A stretch of 64,000 nt of DNA, from assembly GCA_000727475.1 (NCBI GenBank), contig KL647292.1:3743446-3807445 (forward strand), read 5' to 3'. Each line of letters begins with the position of its first letter. Position 1 is the first letter of the stretch. Positions 12,646 through 23,146 of this stretch are shown one piece after another. The notes below the pieces were generated by a model that saw nothing but the letters and a program-made list of their open reading frames with translations, did no database searches and had not been told where the DNA came from. A program made the position numbers and the translations under genes. The DNA comes from Sarcocystis neurona. Taxonomy: Eukaryota > Apicomplexa > Conoidasida > Eucoccidiorida > Sarcocystidae.

Positions 12646-12673
12646 AAGACATCAGAAAAAAGTCTGATGTCTT
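12646..12673. repeat. Perfect 11-bp hairpin downstream of CAP
   Basis: aagacatcaga at 12646-12656 pairs with tctgatgtctt at 12663-12673 around an A-rich loop. It lies about 110 bp beyond the CAP stop codon, probably within the 3' UTR or the termination region. Confidence 0.85.
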
Positions 12674-12781
12674 TTGCTTTATAGCCCTCTTCAGGGAGAC
12701 CTGCTTCTGCTTTCCCTCTTCTGGAAACAAACCCTGATTGCCTTCCCGTGTGCAGCGGTAGGTGAGTCACTCTTTTTCCCT

Positions 12782-15029
12782 TTAGTGTGAGTACAAGTCA
12801 GAGACGCGCGTTTGCAGGACGCCGTCCTGAAGCTTATGGTGAAACTGCTCCGGAATAGCTACTTCTGTCCAGTCTCCGCCTCCCTCGTCGCTTGGGAAAT
12901 TTAAATTCATCTCTCCCGATCTGCACGAGGTGACTGCTACGTTTTTGCTGGCGGCAGATACAAACAAATCTATACCTACGCACTTATCAATAGCAATTGA
13001 GGGACACACGCCAGTGACTTGAAACTTCGTCTTCTTGCAGTTGACAAACTCGGCCCCAGATATCAAACTGCTTACGCACAGTCGCACATTTTCACAGCCG
13101 TCCACGAGCACAGAATTCACCTTGGGGTCGATCTGGATAGATACGCCGCGGCACTTCTGAATCTGAAAGATATCAAAGAGGGGAAACAAACAACAACTGC
13201 GAAGCATATAAAGCGTTGAAGAACGCTTCAACGCTTTGTGTTGATGACACTCCTTTGTCATCACAGATAAATTAACGTGCGTGTGACACTATGAACAGTT
13301 AGACGTGACGGAAGCACCGAGGTACTGAAGACAATAAATGTAGGATGTACGGAGACCCCGATTACGGAACGAGGGGAGAATATACCTGCGTAGTTCTGCA
13401 GGCACGTCTGCCTATTGACACGCAGGTAGTGCTCACGCGTGGCGATGTACGCACGGACGTTTGACTCGCGTCACGCGCGTCAAGCCTGTCAAGGTCATAT
13501 CTACATTATATACGGTATAACATATAACGCGTGTTACGTGTGAGAGCGTATGCATTCTTGAGTGCTGAGGGGGAAAAAGGACGAAATACGACGACAGAAC
13601 CAGCACCCAAGCATACGACAGAAAACAGGAAGAACAGCTGAAGAATGAGAGCAGATGCACGGGTCTAGAATTGCTCAGTGTACATTGATCATACTATTAT
13701 TATAATTCCTATACTTTCGGTGCTATATCTCAGACCACAGAAGTGCAGCATAGCCCACGGCGGGAGCCCTCTTTAGACAAGCGGTGTCACACCAGTTACA
13801 TGACCAGCGACAAGCAGTGACCCGCACGCAGACTTGAAGTTACGGGTACACGGATAGGATACTCTGTTCAGTACACAAATGCTGAAAAAATCAGAAGAGG
13901 AAGAAAACAAACGGAGACAGGGGGTCACTACATCAAATTACTATCTGAAAGCGCATCCTCAAAATTTTCGCCGTAGAGGAAAGAGCACTTGAGAGGTTAA
14001 ACCACTATGGACGACTGAAACACTGCGGACCCACACACCTACGTATACTTTACGGGTGCGTAAGTCTTGACCTCGAAGCATGCACAGCGTGTGTCTACCA
14101 CGCCTGAACACCCGTGTCCAGCTACTTGTTGGATTGGAAAAAGGCAAAAAGCATGCCTTTATCATTAGAAGCTTCCTTCGGGGGCAACCTCTTACACACT
14201 CATGTATATTATACCTATATATATATACATATCACTGCATACATGAATGTTAGTTAAAGTGCCGTCACCGGAGAGTCCGCGCAAATTCTCTGCCTTCCTT
14301 TTCTACGGAAATGGAAAACAATTGGATCGCCACGTAGAACTCGTATCAGCGTTATTTGAATAAAGACAACAAACTTGTTCACTGTGTGATATCCGCTGAC
14401 TCTGTGCATTCCCCTTGAAGACTTCAGTCACGTACGTACGTACACGAACGTACGCACTGATAAAACCTGTTGACATATTCACGCACACACCCCTCACCAC
14501 TGCACGTACACAGGAATATCTGTATACGCATATATTATTGCAGAATATATGCGTATATATTCTGTACACACGCTGTCATTCAATTCTCCTTGTTGAAAAC
14601 GAGCGACCCAGGTGGCCTGTGCCTTGCCATACAACGCGTCGACTGGCAGAAAGCGCACAGCTAAAGACGAACGAAAAGAACAGGAGTTGAAATCACCTAT
14701 AAGTCACATCTACTTTCCGCTAGCCTGTTCCTGCGGAAAACTTCTCTGTCTCTGTTTGAATACGCGAATTGACGGTGACGGTAGAACGCAGACTGCACGC
14801 GCTGAAAATTTGATGTTCTACTGAAATCACAGCTGACCTCGTACGAGACAGAGTAGGATATGCCTGGCTAAGCCGCACGCAGGTGTGCGCAGAATTCCGG
14901 CACTGCTAATGAAGAAGACCGTGTTACTACCTGCACTTTTTGCTTCATAGTGGCCTGCTCGAGACGGATGATATCTTTCGAATCGCACAGGTTGAGCAAT
15001 TTCCACGTGTCACCCTGCAGCTCCTTCAT
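12782..15029 (-). CDS. CAP: Cyclase-associated protein (CAP/Srv2), C-terminal-domain-only form, 159 aa
   Basis: Actin-monomer-binding protein that promotes nucleotide exchange and actin turnover. Exons on the minus strand: 15029-14931 (33 codons) and 13162-12782 (126 codons plus stop), joined in phase 0 over a 1768-bp intron. The first exon carries DTWKLLNLCDSKDIIRLEQA. The second has the CARP/beta-helix signature: KVNSVLVDGCENVRL, then VNCKKTKFQVTGVCPSIAIDKC, with SGEMNLNFP and WTEVAIPEQF near the end. The N-terminal helical-folded and Pro-rich/WH2 parts of yeast and animal CAP are absent. This is known in apicomplexans, where CAP is only this domain. The start is the first ATG in the upstream exon. 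A further 5' exon is possible, because the frame stays open to an acceptor at 15041. Confidence 0.93.
13163..14930 (-). other. Intron of CAP with hairpins and simple repeats
   Basis: GT-AG intron (gtagta ... tctttcag on the minus strand). It contains two adjacent hairpins at 13210-13262 and short TA- and TACG-rich stretches at about 14210-14240 and 14428-14460. No coding sequence was recognised. Confidence 0.85.
13210..13262. repeat. Two adjacent hairpins in CAP intron
   Basis: Hairpin 1: aaagcgttgaag (13210-13221) pairs perfectly with cttcaacgcttt (13226-13237) around a 4-nt loop. Hairpin 2: gatgaca (13243-13249) pairs with tgtcatc (13256-13262). They lie about 50 bp from the second CAP exon on its acceptor side. 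Confidence 0.9.
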
Positions 15030-16146
15030 CGGTGCCTGTCCTGACACAAGAAAGACACATGCACAGACTAGTGTAGTTTTTGTATTCTACACATGTACGT
15101 ATGTGGTAGCACTACTCCTCTATATGGTATACATACTTGTAGGCTTTACACAGAAATATATTTTACACTTTCAAATCACACTCACGCAAAAGCACACATG
15201 TTGGCAAAATTCCGACGTCGAAGCACGGACATTCGCAAGCGTCTGGGCCGCCGCAACAGAAGACTGTGGAGACGCTTATACAGATAATCTGAGGACCTTC
15301 CTACAAGTATATACTGTGCAACGACGCAGACCTTCCTCACATTTCACTGAGGGATACTGAAGTGCTCAACCTTCCTCATATGCGGCAAATAATTCATTAA
15401 AAGACAGATCCGAACGTGCCTTTTCATTACAAGAAAAGGACCGATTTTCTCTGAAATGAGCTGCGGATCATGGAGAGGCGTTGATGGGATTCGGTCTTGC
15501 CGCAAGCACTTGCGGACTCCGGTGAGTATTCTGCGGAGCCAGCGTCGAGGCACAGGTACATATTTACGTGGGTCGATGTACGCTCCGGTTACCTTTCGGT
15601 AGCCCACACGTAAACATCTATGTAGTCGTATGTGCATCTCGCATACGCTTGTACGTAGGTGTGTCTATGTATACAGATATATATAGACATAAACCGGTAC
15701 ACTTGAGGCAAATTACCACGACACAACTGCTTCTGACGGGAAGGGGGCGCCACGGACTAACACAATGCTGCCGTAGAGCGTAGAAAAACACAGGTGGAAT
15801 TTTTTGTGTGGTTGTTTAGCGCAGGCGCATGTGTACGCGTGCACGTAGCTGCGGTGGCACGTGAGAAAGTCCCTAGACACAGGCATCCGTTGAAAAAAAC
15901 ATTTTAAAGTAACGTGATGTGTACATACACAGAGAGAAAACGAGAGAAGAAGAGAAGCTGGTTCACAGAAAAGCCACCTGATGAGCACGCCATACAGAAA
16001 CTTCTTCTCTCAAGTGCACTCGAGTACTGTGACTGGTCGAACGTGCTTCTGAAGAGGAGTGCCGGCACTCAACACAAGAAGGCGCTCAAGGTTTAAAAGA
16101 ATACGTCACGGCACAGAATAGCAATACACGCAGACACTTTTTTCAG

Positions 16147-16272
16147 ATAAACTTTCTTCCCACAACAACGGGGTCGATCAAAACGTCAGACGACGATGAA
16201 AAACGGCTGAAAAACTGGGGCTTCCATGCCGCCAGGCTCGCGAGTGAAATCATGAAGGAAATGTTTTTACAA
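16147..16272 (+). CDS. Candidate exon, unknown protein
   Basis: A strong acceptor (cacttttttcag) is followed by an open frame reading INFLPTTTGSIKTSDDDEKR, then LKNWGFHAARLASEIMKE. The charged, helical character looks like real protein, but no family is recognised and the 3' boundary is a guess (gtacta at about 16273). A competing minus-strand frame ends at a good gtaagc donor just beyond, at about 16304, so strand assignment is not certain. Confidence 0.25.
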
Positions 16273-16794
16273 CGTACTACGGTCTTCCCGCTTACCTGCC
16301 GCTCCCGCCTGAAGGCACATAAAAAAATCAGCCCGACAAAAACTTCAAAATATACCGCAAGACTTTCCTTTTTCCCGCTTAATCCTATAAACGTGGGAAA
16401 AAATTCACGTCTCCAGATGTGCACGCATGAATACGAGCCCTTGTTCTCATAGAACTTGTGCACACACGGCCCCTCTATGTGTCTGCTATTCAACGACGAC
16501 CGCCTGCCCAAGTAGCAAGAGTAGCTGCACATATACAAGCACATACAGCCACCCCTTTTTCAAGGCGCGTACCACACGTTTGCTTTACAGACAATAACAA
16601 TTGCGAATGGATACGTACGCATCAGTAAATTAGGCCGGAAAACTCAACGGTCGCCTACCGTTCAGCGTTTTGCAGGTAGCGCTGCGTTGGTACTCATACA
16701 TGAATGCAGCCACGCACCGTAAGAGAGGTACCCTATAAGCATGCACTCTCACCCAGACGCACTGCCCTGCACGCATCATGTGTTTGTACGCACA

Positions 16795-16882
16795 TACATA
16801 CATACATACATACATATATACATACATACATACAAGCATACATACATACACACATACATACATCCGTACGTACATACATACG
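16795..16882. repeat. (CATA)n microsatellite
   Basis: About twenty CATA tetranucleotides, with CATG, CGTA and CACA interruptions, run across this block. They create long Tyr/His/Ile/Thr ORFs in all three + frames, which are artefacts. Confidence 0.9.
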
Positions 16883-18573
16883 TACTATCTATCAACATAC
16901 GCGCGTCGGTTTATCCACATACATCCATGTTTTAGCTCGTATTTTTCTGTGTGTACATATGCGAATGTGCACGACCATTCATGCCTAGACCTATATTTCA
17001 ACATAACGTGGATATGCAGACGGACAATCGTTTGCGTGTGCGTAGGGGAAGCGGTGTGTGTTCGTGCAGGTGAAGGGAGAGAGTCACGGAGAGAGAACGC
17101 ATGTTGTCAAAGTCCGCCTGGACGTCAGTAGCTCTCCCGACGTACGCACAGGTATGAGCCCGCGGAAGTACAGTTCTGTTCACATCTGGATTTTTTAAAG
17201 GGACAAAGAGACGTAGGTAAGCGTAAGTGCACTCAAACGCAGAATCTATATTACATACCAGATCAATGCGTGTGTACACTTGTAAAACAGCGCGCGAAGT
17301 TACGACAGAGTGCACGTTTGAAGAGCTCTCCACCAACACTCATGCGACTCTGTTCTGGTTACCGCAATTCTCAGGTGAGCCGTACCATGCTGTTGTTCTC
17401 CAGTGAGTCTTTGTCTTTAATAACGATACGAAACTCCCTTCGGTGGCTCTTTTTCCCAGAGACACCCAACGGGTATGCCGCCTAAAAACCTCGGACTGGT
17501 GTCCCCTAACGATCGTTGACGGCTTGCAGGTAATGGAATATCCGGGTGCTCGAGACACGCTTCGAATCGTCGAAGGAAACGTCTAGAGAAGTCTGTTCTT
17601 TGACGACTGGAGAGATAAGGCAGAACGGCGAAAAAACGCCAAGGGTCGTGTATACTGCGTTGCGCCCAGGACCGGTAGCAAAAAGTGCCGACAATATTAT
17701 CCTGTGGGGCTTCCTCAAAAGACGACCACACCAGGAAGATCAACAGTTGACTTTTTCGGGCTCAGCAGAAGTTACAAATAGCGTGGGCAACCTAACATGA
17801 ATCGATGAGTAATTACCTCCGCACGCATGGCTGCGAACCCCTACCGTGCTTTAGATCATGCAACAAATATAATCGAGTTTAAATTGCATAATCATACGTG
17901 AATGGAAACACGTACGCATAAATGCAGAGGCGTTTGTACGTCCATGTGTACGGAGGTACTGCTTTTTTAGCACTTTCCCTTTACGAAGGAGTCCCTTCTG
18001 AAGTCTCCCTGATATGGAAAAGGCAGATCTTGCAGCAAGACAGCCTGCTCTCTCGTGCAGTGCGCATACGTGAAAGAGATCGTGAACGTAGACAAGTGTG
18101 TGTGTATCCCCCATTAACACACACCGAATGAAGGTCGGCGCGTCTCCTAGTGGTCTCGCTGGTCACGTGAAGACAGGATTCTGCTAAACGGATGAGAAGG
18201 ACTGTTCTCGGGTGGGAAAACATGACATGAAGACGTTCACTTGAAGGGCAGTTTCGTGAGTAGGAACACTTCGCATGTGTGCTTGCACGAAAACACCTTG
18301 TCCCTACACCATGGGCAAAATAAAATTTGCGCACGTCATCTGTGAAAGGACAGCATATACTCTGGGTGAAGAATCTGGCACGTAAATCCTGATTAGGGGA
18401 ACTATGAATTATTACATGAGGAATAGTGAATGTGCACACCTTGAAACTGTCGTGCGTTAGGCCATTTAAGGTAAGATGACCGGCGCTTCCCAGCTAGCTA
18501 CGCACTTCGATCTACATGCACCGCAGCCACGGATCGCCCTTCTTCCCAGAACCCGTTCTGTTGCCGCTCCGTA

Positions 18574-19083
18574 ATGCTGGGCCGCGGTGGGTTATCTGGT
18601 GGTACGCCTCTTGTTTCAGACGTTGACGAAGCGTCGATTCCTGCAGAGCTTGACGAAGCAGCGAAACAGTTTTGCACTCGTAAAAGCGCCGCCACACTGT
18701 GTTTGGAGAGACAGACCCATATGTATACGGAGACACCTCTTCTTGAAACATACGCGGCTACAGTGAACCTCTGTCTGCTGCGGCGCATTTACTCTCAAAG
18801 AAGGCTCGGTCCCTCTTTGGCATCTACAGCTCAAGTGGGATATCACGGGGGTCGGCACGTAAACATTGCTTTACACAGCACAAAACGTTTCCAGGAAGTG
18901 CATACCGCCCGCTACCAGAATTACACTTTGCACCTCATGCAGCTCTCGAAGGACCTCTACGATCAAAGGGCTATCAGAACGACGTCGCTTGTGTGTGTGA
19001 TTTGTAGTTGCGGCTGTGCATCTCCACCCGTGTGCCGTTACATACTTATCCACGTAGAGACGCAGGCATATCTCCGGATCTGA
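18574..19083 (+). CDS. Unassigned ORF, 169 codons
   Basis: ATG-initiated frame with mixed composition. It starts MLGRGGLSGGTPLVSDVDEA and continues with EASIPAELDEAAKQF; STAQVGYHGG occurs later. No domain is recognised. The minus strand is also open over much of the same stretch, and ORFs of this length are expected by chance in a 64-kb window, so it may not be a gene. Confidence 0.18.
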   Translation: MLGRGGLSGGTPLVSDVDEASIPAELDEAAKQFCTRKSAATLCLERQTHMYTETPLLETYAATVNLCLLRRIYSQRRLGPSLASTAQVGYHGGRHVNIALHSTKRFQEVHTARYQNYTLHLMQLSKDLYDQRAIRTTSLVCVICSCGCASPPVCRYILIHVETQAYLRI

Positions 19084-20305
19084 GGTACGGCAATGTTCAC
19101 TTCAAAGGTGGGTGTATTTCACGAGCGCAGAATCAGTGACATCTTTTCACACAAAGCAAGCTGGCTGCTCGACAGTCCTTCGGCAGAATCCGAGTGTTCT
19201 GCGATACACTTGATTCAGATTTGTTTACCAGTCCCCTGTTGTGTGCCAGAAGGCGGTTGTATCGCGAGACGCACTGTAAAGGGCTAAAGGCTCTCGTCCA
19301 CGAGGACGAACACAGAATTCGGACTGTCCATTGTACATACGGAAGCATTCAAATGAGAGGCATAGTTCTACAGTGGGTGACCTTCGCAACAGAGGTACAG
19401 AAAACTTCCTTTCCAGCGTACATAGACACATCCATCCATTGGATGTAGAGGTGCCAACTCAACCTTCAAAGGTAGACTTTCTCGATGTGCCGTTGTTCGA
19501 TTAAATCACATGACTCAGGACGTGCGAGGACACAGATAGCGGAATTTCGCACACCTTGATTCTCGTGCCTCGCACACAGCAGTGCACGAACGTCGCGGAG
19601 ACCTTAGCTTTGGTATACGGATGCACGCAGTGAAGGTGTATATATACATATGTGTACATTTAAATTGTCAGCTGTACGCATGTTGGCGTTACCCTGTGCA
19701 TTCCGTGTCTGAGTGTGAGCGTTACGTGTAGCTTTTTGCAAACAACTACGACACCTGAGACTCCGGTGACACCGCAGCGTCGCACACGAGCTCTGCCTCT
19801 TACCTGTCTACCTTGTAGAGATACCGACCTGCAAAGTAAAAGTTCGCTAATGTTCAGCTACTGACCAGGTTAGCCGTTTACCATCGCTACACAAAGAGTG
19901 CACTGGTGACCAGAGTCTTTTCAGTGTAATGTCCAGAGGCGAGTCAACGCACGGACGAAGACGCATTTTAGGGACTACATCAGGTACCTCTCGCGGAAGA
20001 CCCATCCTGTCATCCACCCTGGGAGGTACAGAAGCGCAGTGGTAGGGCCGCTTCCCAGTGCACTAGGTGGGCGATGTTTCTGCGTAAACCTGCGTACACT
20101 AAATGATCAACATTTGCAAAGGGACCAGAAGCAAAGTTCAGTAAAGCTGCCAATCTTGCCACATCCATGCGTGAAAGCGTAGAGGCGTTTGCATCGGTAA
20201 CGACCCTACAGAAAACTGGTCTGTATCGTCTGACATTCTAGTCTTTTGGGGAGCTGTTGTTTGCACGTCGGTACAGGTACGTACGGGTGCATACGTACGT
20301 GGGTA

Positions 20306-20352
20306 TCTATGAATCTATCTATCTATATATATATAGATATATTTATATGTAT
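20306..20352. repeat. GATA/TATA simple repeat
   Basis: A run of tctatctatctatatatatatagatatatttatat. Parts of it are self-complementary. Confidence 0.85.
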
Positions 20353-21856
20353 TAATGGTCGTGTGTAGATGTTTTTCTGAAAATATTTACGCTGCACGTA
20401 AGGTTCCAATCCAGGGTGGCGCACGCGACGTGCGATATCTCACTGTTGTGCACGCAAAGCTAGCTGGGTGCGGAGATTTTTGCGCCCCCACGATATGGGC
20501 ATCAAAAGAGAGGGGTACATAGTTTGTGACGTATAGCTGCAAGTGTATGGTTCAGCGCTTTGTAACTCTTTCACTAACTGGCTATCTATTCCAAAAAAGG
20601 GCTCACACCAAAGCGGCACCTCCCCACGTAGCTTCGGCTTCAACTTGGAGCGTCGTTCTGATAAGCTTTGCCTGCTTTGAGTCTGGTCCTTCAGTCACTA
20701 ATACGAAGGGGCATAGAAGCCACCCGTCCGGCGATGGACTGTATGCGGGGCCTCATTTAGTGAGCACATGTACTGGAACTACCTTGTGATAATGAATGAT
20801 AATTTCTACTCGATGAAGGCAAGTACGCCCGATGCAAGACAACCACAATTCACGTGATCTTTGAAGTATATCGGAATTCCAGATTCAGTTTCCGACAGCC
20901 AAGGATATCTTGCGAGTAGAAGCAGAGGCGTGAACGAGACTACATACCGGCTCAGAAGGAGATGAGTATCATCTGTGGATTGAACAAAAACATCTAGGAA
21001 GTCAGTTTGACAGATAAGAGAATGCCACAATTTACATAAAACCTTCGTGGTGAAGGCAGCTCAATAGTACACACACAACACAACACGTGAGACTGCCCTC
21101 AGGGTGAGATGCCAGAAGCAGATTCCCTGTCTTCTTGGAGAGAAGAAACCCTTCACTCCAGTTAACACTAACAACTGCAAGGTCCTTCCAGTCCTTCGGT
21201 TACGCTTCAGCCTCTCTGACGAGTTCCTCATGCGCGCAACACTAACTAAAAAAAGTGTCGTCCGGTCAATACTTGTTTTCAGTGGCAATTATTTCTGTGC
21301 TCTCTTCGGTTATCGCCTGGTGCTCGCAGAATTGTTTGATTAGCGCACTGAAGAAGACATTTATACTGACGAAAATTCTGCTGTTTCACCTCTGTCCTCT
21401 GTATGTCACCTCCACGTGAGAAGGGGCGTATCTGGTGGATCACCTCCCTAGTCCTTTCCTCCTGGTGTGAACTGCGCGTGCGACGAGAAAATCCGTGACA
21501 CTGCCACTCGACCGTGCGTCAGAAAATGTAAACAGTTTCTGCGTACTTGCCCAAAAGGGACCCCCTCGCGACTTCCTCCACGGTCATTCTTTTACCCTTT
21601 TGTCACTACTTCTTCGTAACCTTGGGGTCACAGACTTGCGTGAACAGTTTCTCTCCACTTTCTCTCGCGTTTTCTTACACAGTTCCGCTCATCACCTGTA
21701 GATGTTCTCCTCCAAAGGTTCTCTATCAGAGAAAAAATTGGAAGACCGTGAGGGACTGCTGAGCTGCTGGGGTACTTCTACAGGCTGTCGTGCTCAATCA
21801 CGTGTCTTCCCCTCGCAAACTTGTGGGTGACCGCTCCATGTGTTCTTCGTTTCCGA

Positions 21857-22125
21857 CTTCCTTGCGCTCACCCGCATACTTCTGCAGTGAGAATCTGTTA
21901 TACAACTGCATATACTGTGTGTATATACCTCCTTGCTGACTTCTGTGGCGGATTTGTTTCACTTTCATAGATGTCCAACAACACGATCCATTTGTTCTAC
22001 TCTCAACAGCAACTTCCTTATGCTCACCCGTGTACTTCTGCAGTGACAACCTGTGATACAACTGCATAAACTGTCTCTGTGTACGTCCTTGCTGTTGTCC
22101 AGATGTCCACCAATACGAGCCGTTT
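21857..22125. repeat. Imperfect direct duplication, unit about 130-156 bp
   Basis: cttccttgcgctcacccgca at 21857 recurs as cttccttatgctcacccgtg at 22013, and the similarity continues through cttctgcagtga and atacaactgcata. The flanking gatgtccaacaacacgatcc at about 21970 recurs at about 22102. On the minus strand the two copies give related peptides (FMQLYHRLSLQKYTGEHKEV and YMQLYNRFSLQKYAGERKEV) inside one frame. Confidence 0.85.
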
Positions 22126-22906
22126 GTGTTTCTCCCCACAACCGTTGTGGGCGCAATGCAGGATTTTTACTATAGGAATGTGCCTGAAGAGCCTCTAGTG
22201 TCCCCCAGCACGACAGCGAGCTGCCGCCGTTCCACCTCACGTGTGAATATGGCCTCACTTTCGCGCTTCAGCCTATTCCATTTCATGTACGGCAAAGAAC
22301 GCTGAGTGAGACGGCGCTGGAGCACAAGTAAACCTGAAGGTGCTGCAAATATAAGACAAGCTGTCCTCGAAACTGCGAATCTCCGTACATAAATGCCCTG
22401 GAACAGCTACAGGCATCGACCTCTATATACACTTTCTCATGCAGGGTACACCCCTATATTTTCCAGTGGTTTAAAGAAAAGCACGTATCTGGCAAGACTC
22501 ACATTTTGTGCAGTCAAGGATCATTGTATGCCTAACTAAAATGTCTCGCGTAGCCAGACTGCTGCAGCTGCGGCGGGAGGTATTCGCACTCTTCAACGTG
22601 GCACACAGCCGTAGACCTATGTTTACACTTCTAACGAAGGAATCCCAAATCGAGAAGAGCAGACACGACAGTTCGCTCTCTTTCCACTTCAGAAGTTGTT
22701 TCATGTGTCGCTAGCTGCAACCCAGCCGCAAACGCGTAAGGAACGGGAGCGTGTGCATTTGAATGACCACCGTACGTACATGATTAGGCGTGCGAGTACC
22801 TCTGTGCATCACCGTATCCACGCAGAGAACACAAAAGCTGTGCTGCTTTCCCCCACGTGTCTGAACGAAGACCATGCCTTGGAGCTGCTTCACGAGTAAC
22901 CAGCCG

Positions 22907-22956
22907 CACACCCTTGTTCATAAACACAAGGGTGTGGGCTTCTCTTTGAGAAGCCC
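22907..22956. repeat. Back-to-back hairpins downstream of UEV
   Basis: cacacccttgt (22907-22917) pairs with acaagggtgtg (22926-22936). gggcttctc (22936-22944) pairs with gagaagccc (22948-22956). Both stems are perfect and share one G. They lie 190-240 bp beyond the UEV stop codon. Confidence 0.9.
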
Positions 22957-23146
22957 ATCTCCACGTGCGTTTAAGGACCCAGACATCTGTGCAAGGAGGC
23001 TGCAGACGACGTTTGCACCAGTATACATAGGTGTATACATATATATATATGTATATATATATACGCGTACGCATAGCAACGCACATGTCTATCTGCCTCC
23101 TCCTGTTGCGTCTGTACGCCCCCACGCTGCTTCCTCGCTCTCAGAA

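Larger units (their letters stand above)
9714..12781. other. Interval between AP2 and CAP, unassigned ORFs only
   Basis: No recognised gene. Three overlapping + frames (10190-10441, 10584-10835, 10736-11002) have fairly protein-like composition, but competing minus-strand frames of equal length cover the same bases. They could be exons of an unrecognised gene or chance ORFs. An imperfect hairpin lies at about 9837-9865, roughly 125 bp after the AP2 stop. The stretch 11860-12420 is T/C-rich on the + strand. Confidence 0.4.
15030..23146. other. Repeat-rich interval with unassigned ORFs
   Basis: No recognised family in 8.1 kb. Fragments that look exon-like include 16147-16272 (+), 16305-16544 (-), 17291-17373 (+, with a gtgagc donor), 17546-17760 (+), 18574-19083 (+) and 20440-20643 (-). 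They do not join into one gene that I can name. Simple repeats are listed separately. Confidence 0.4.

Noticed and set aside
16741..17131. Tyr/His/Thr/Ile-rich + ORFs
   Set aside because: Produced by the CATA microsatellite.
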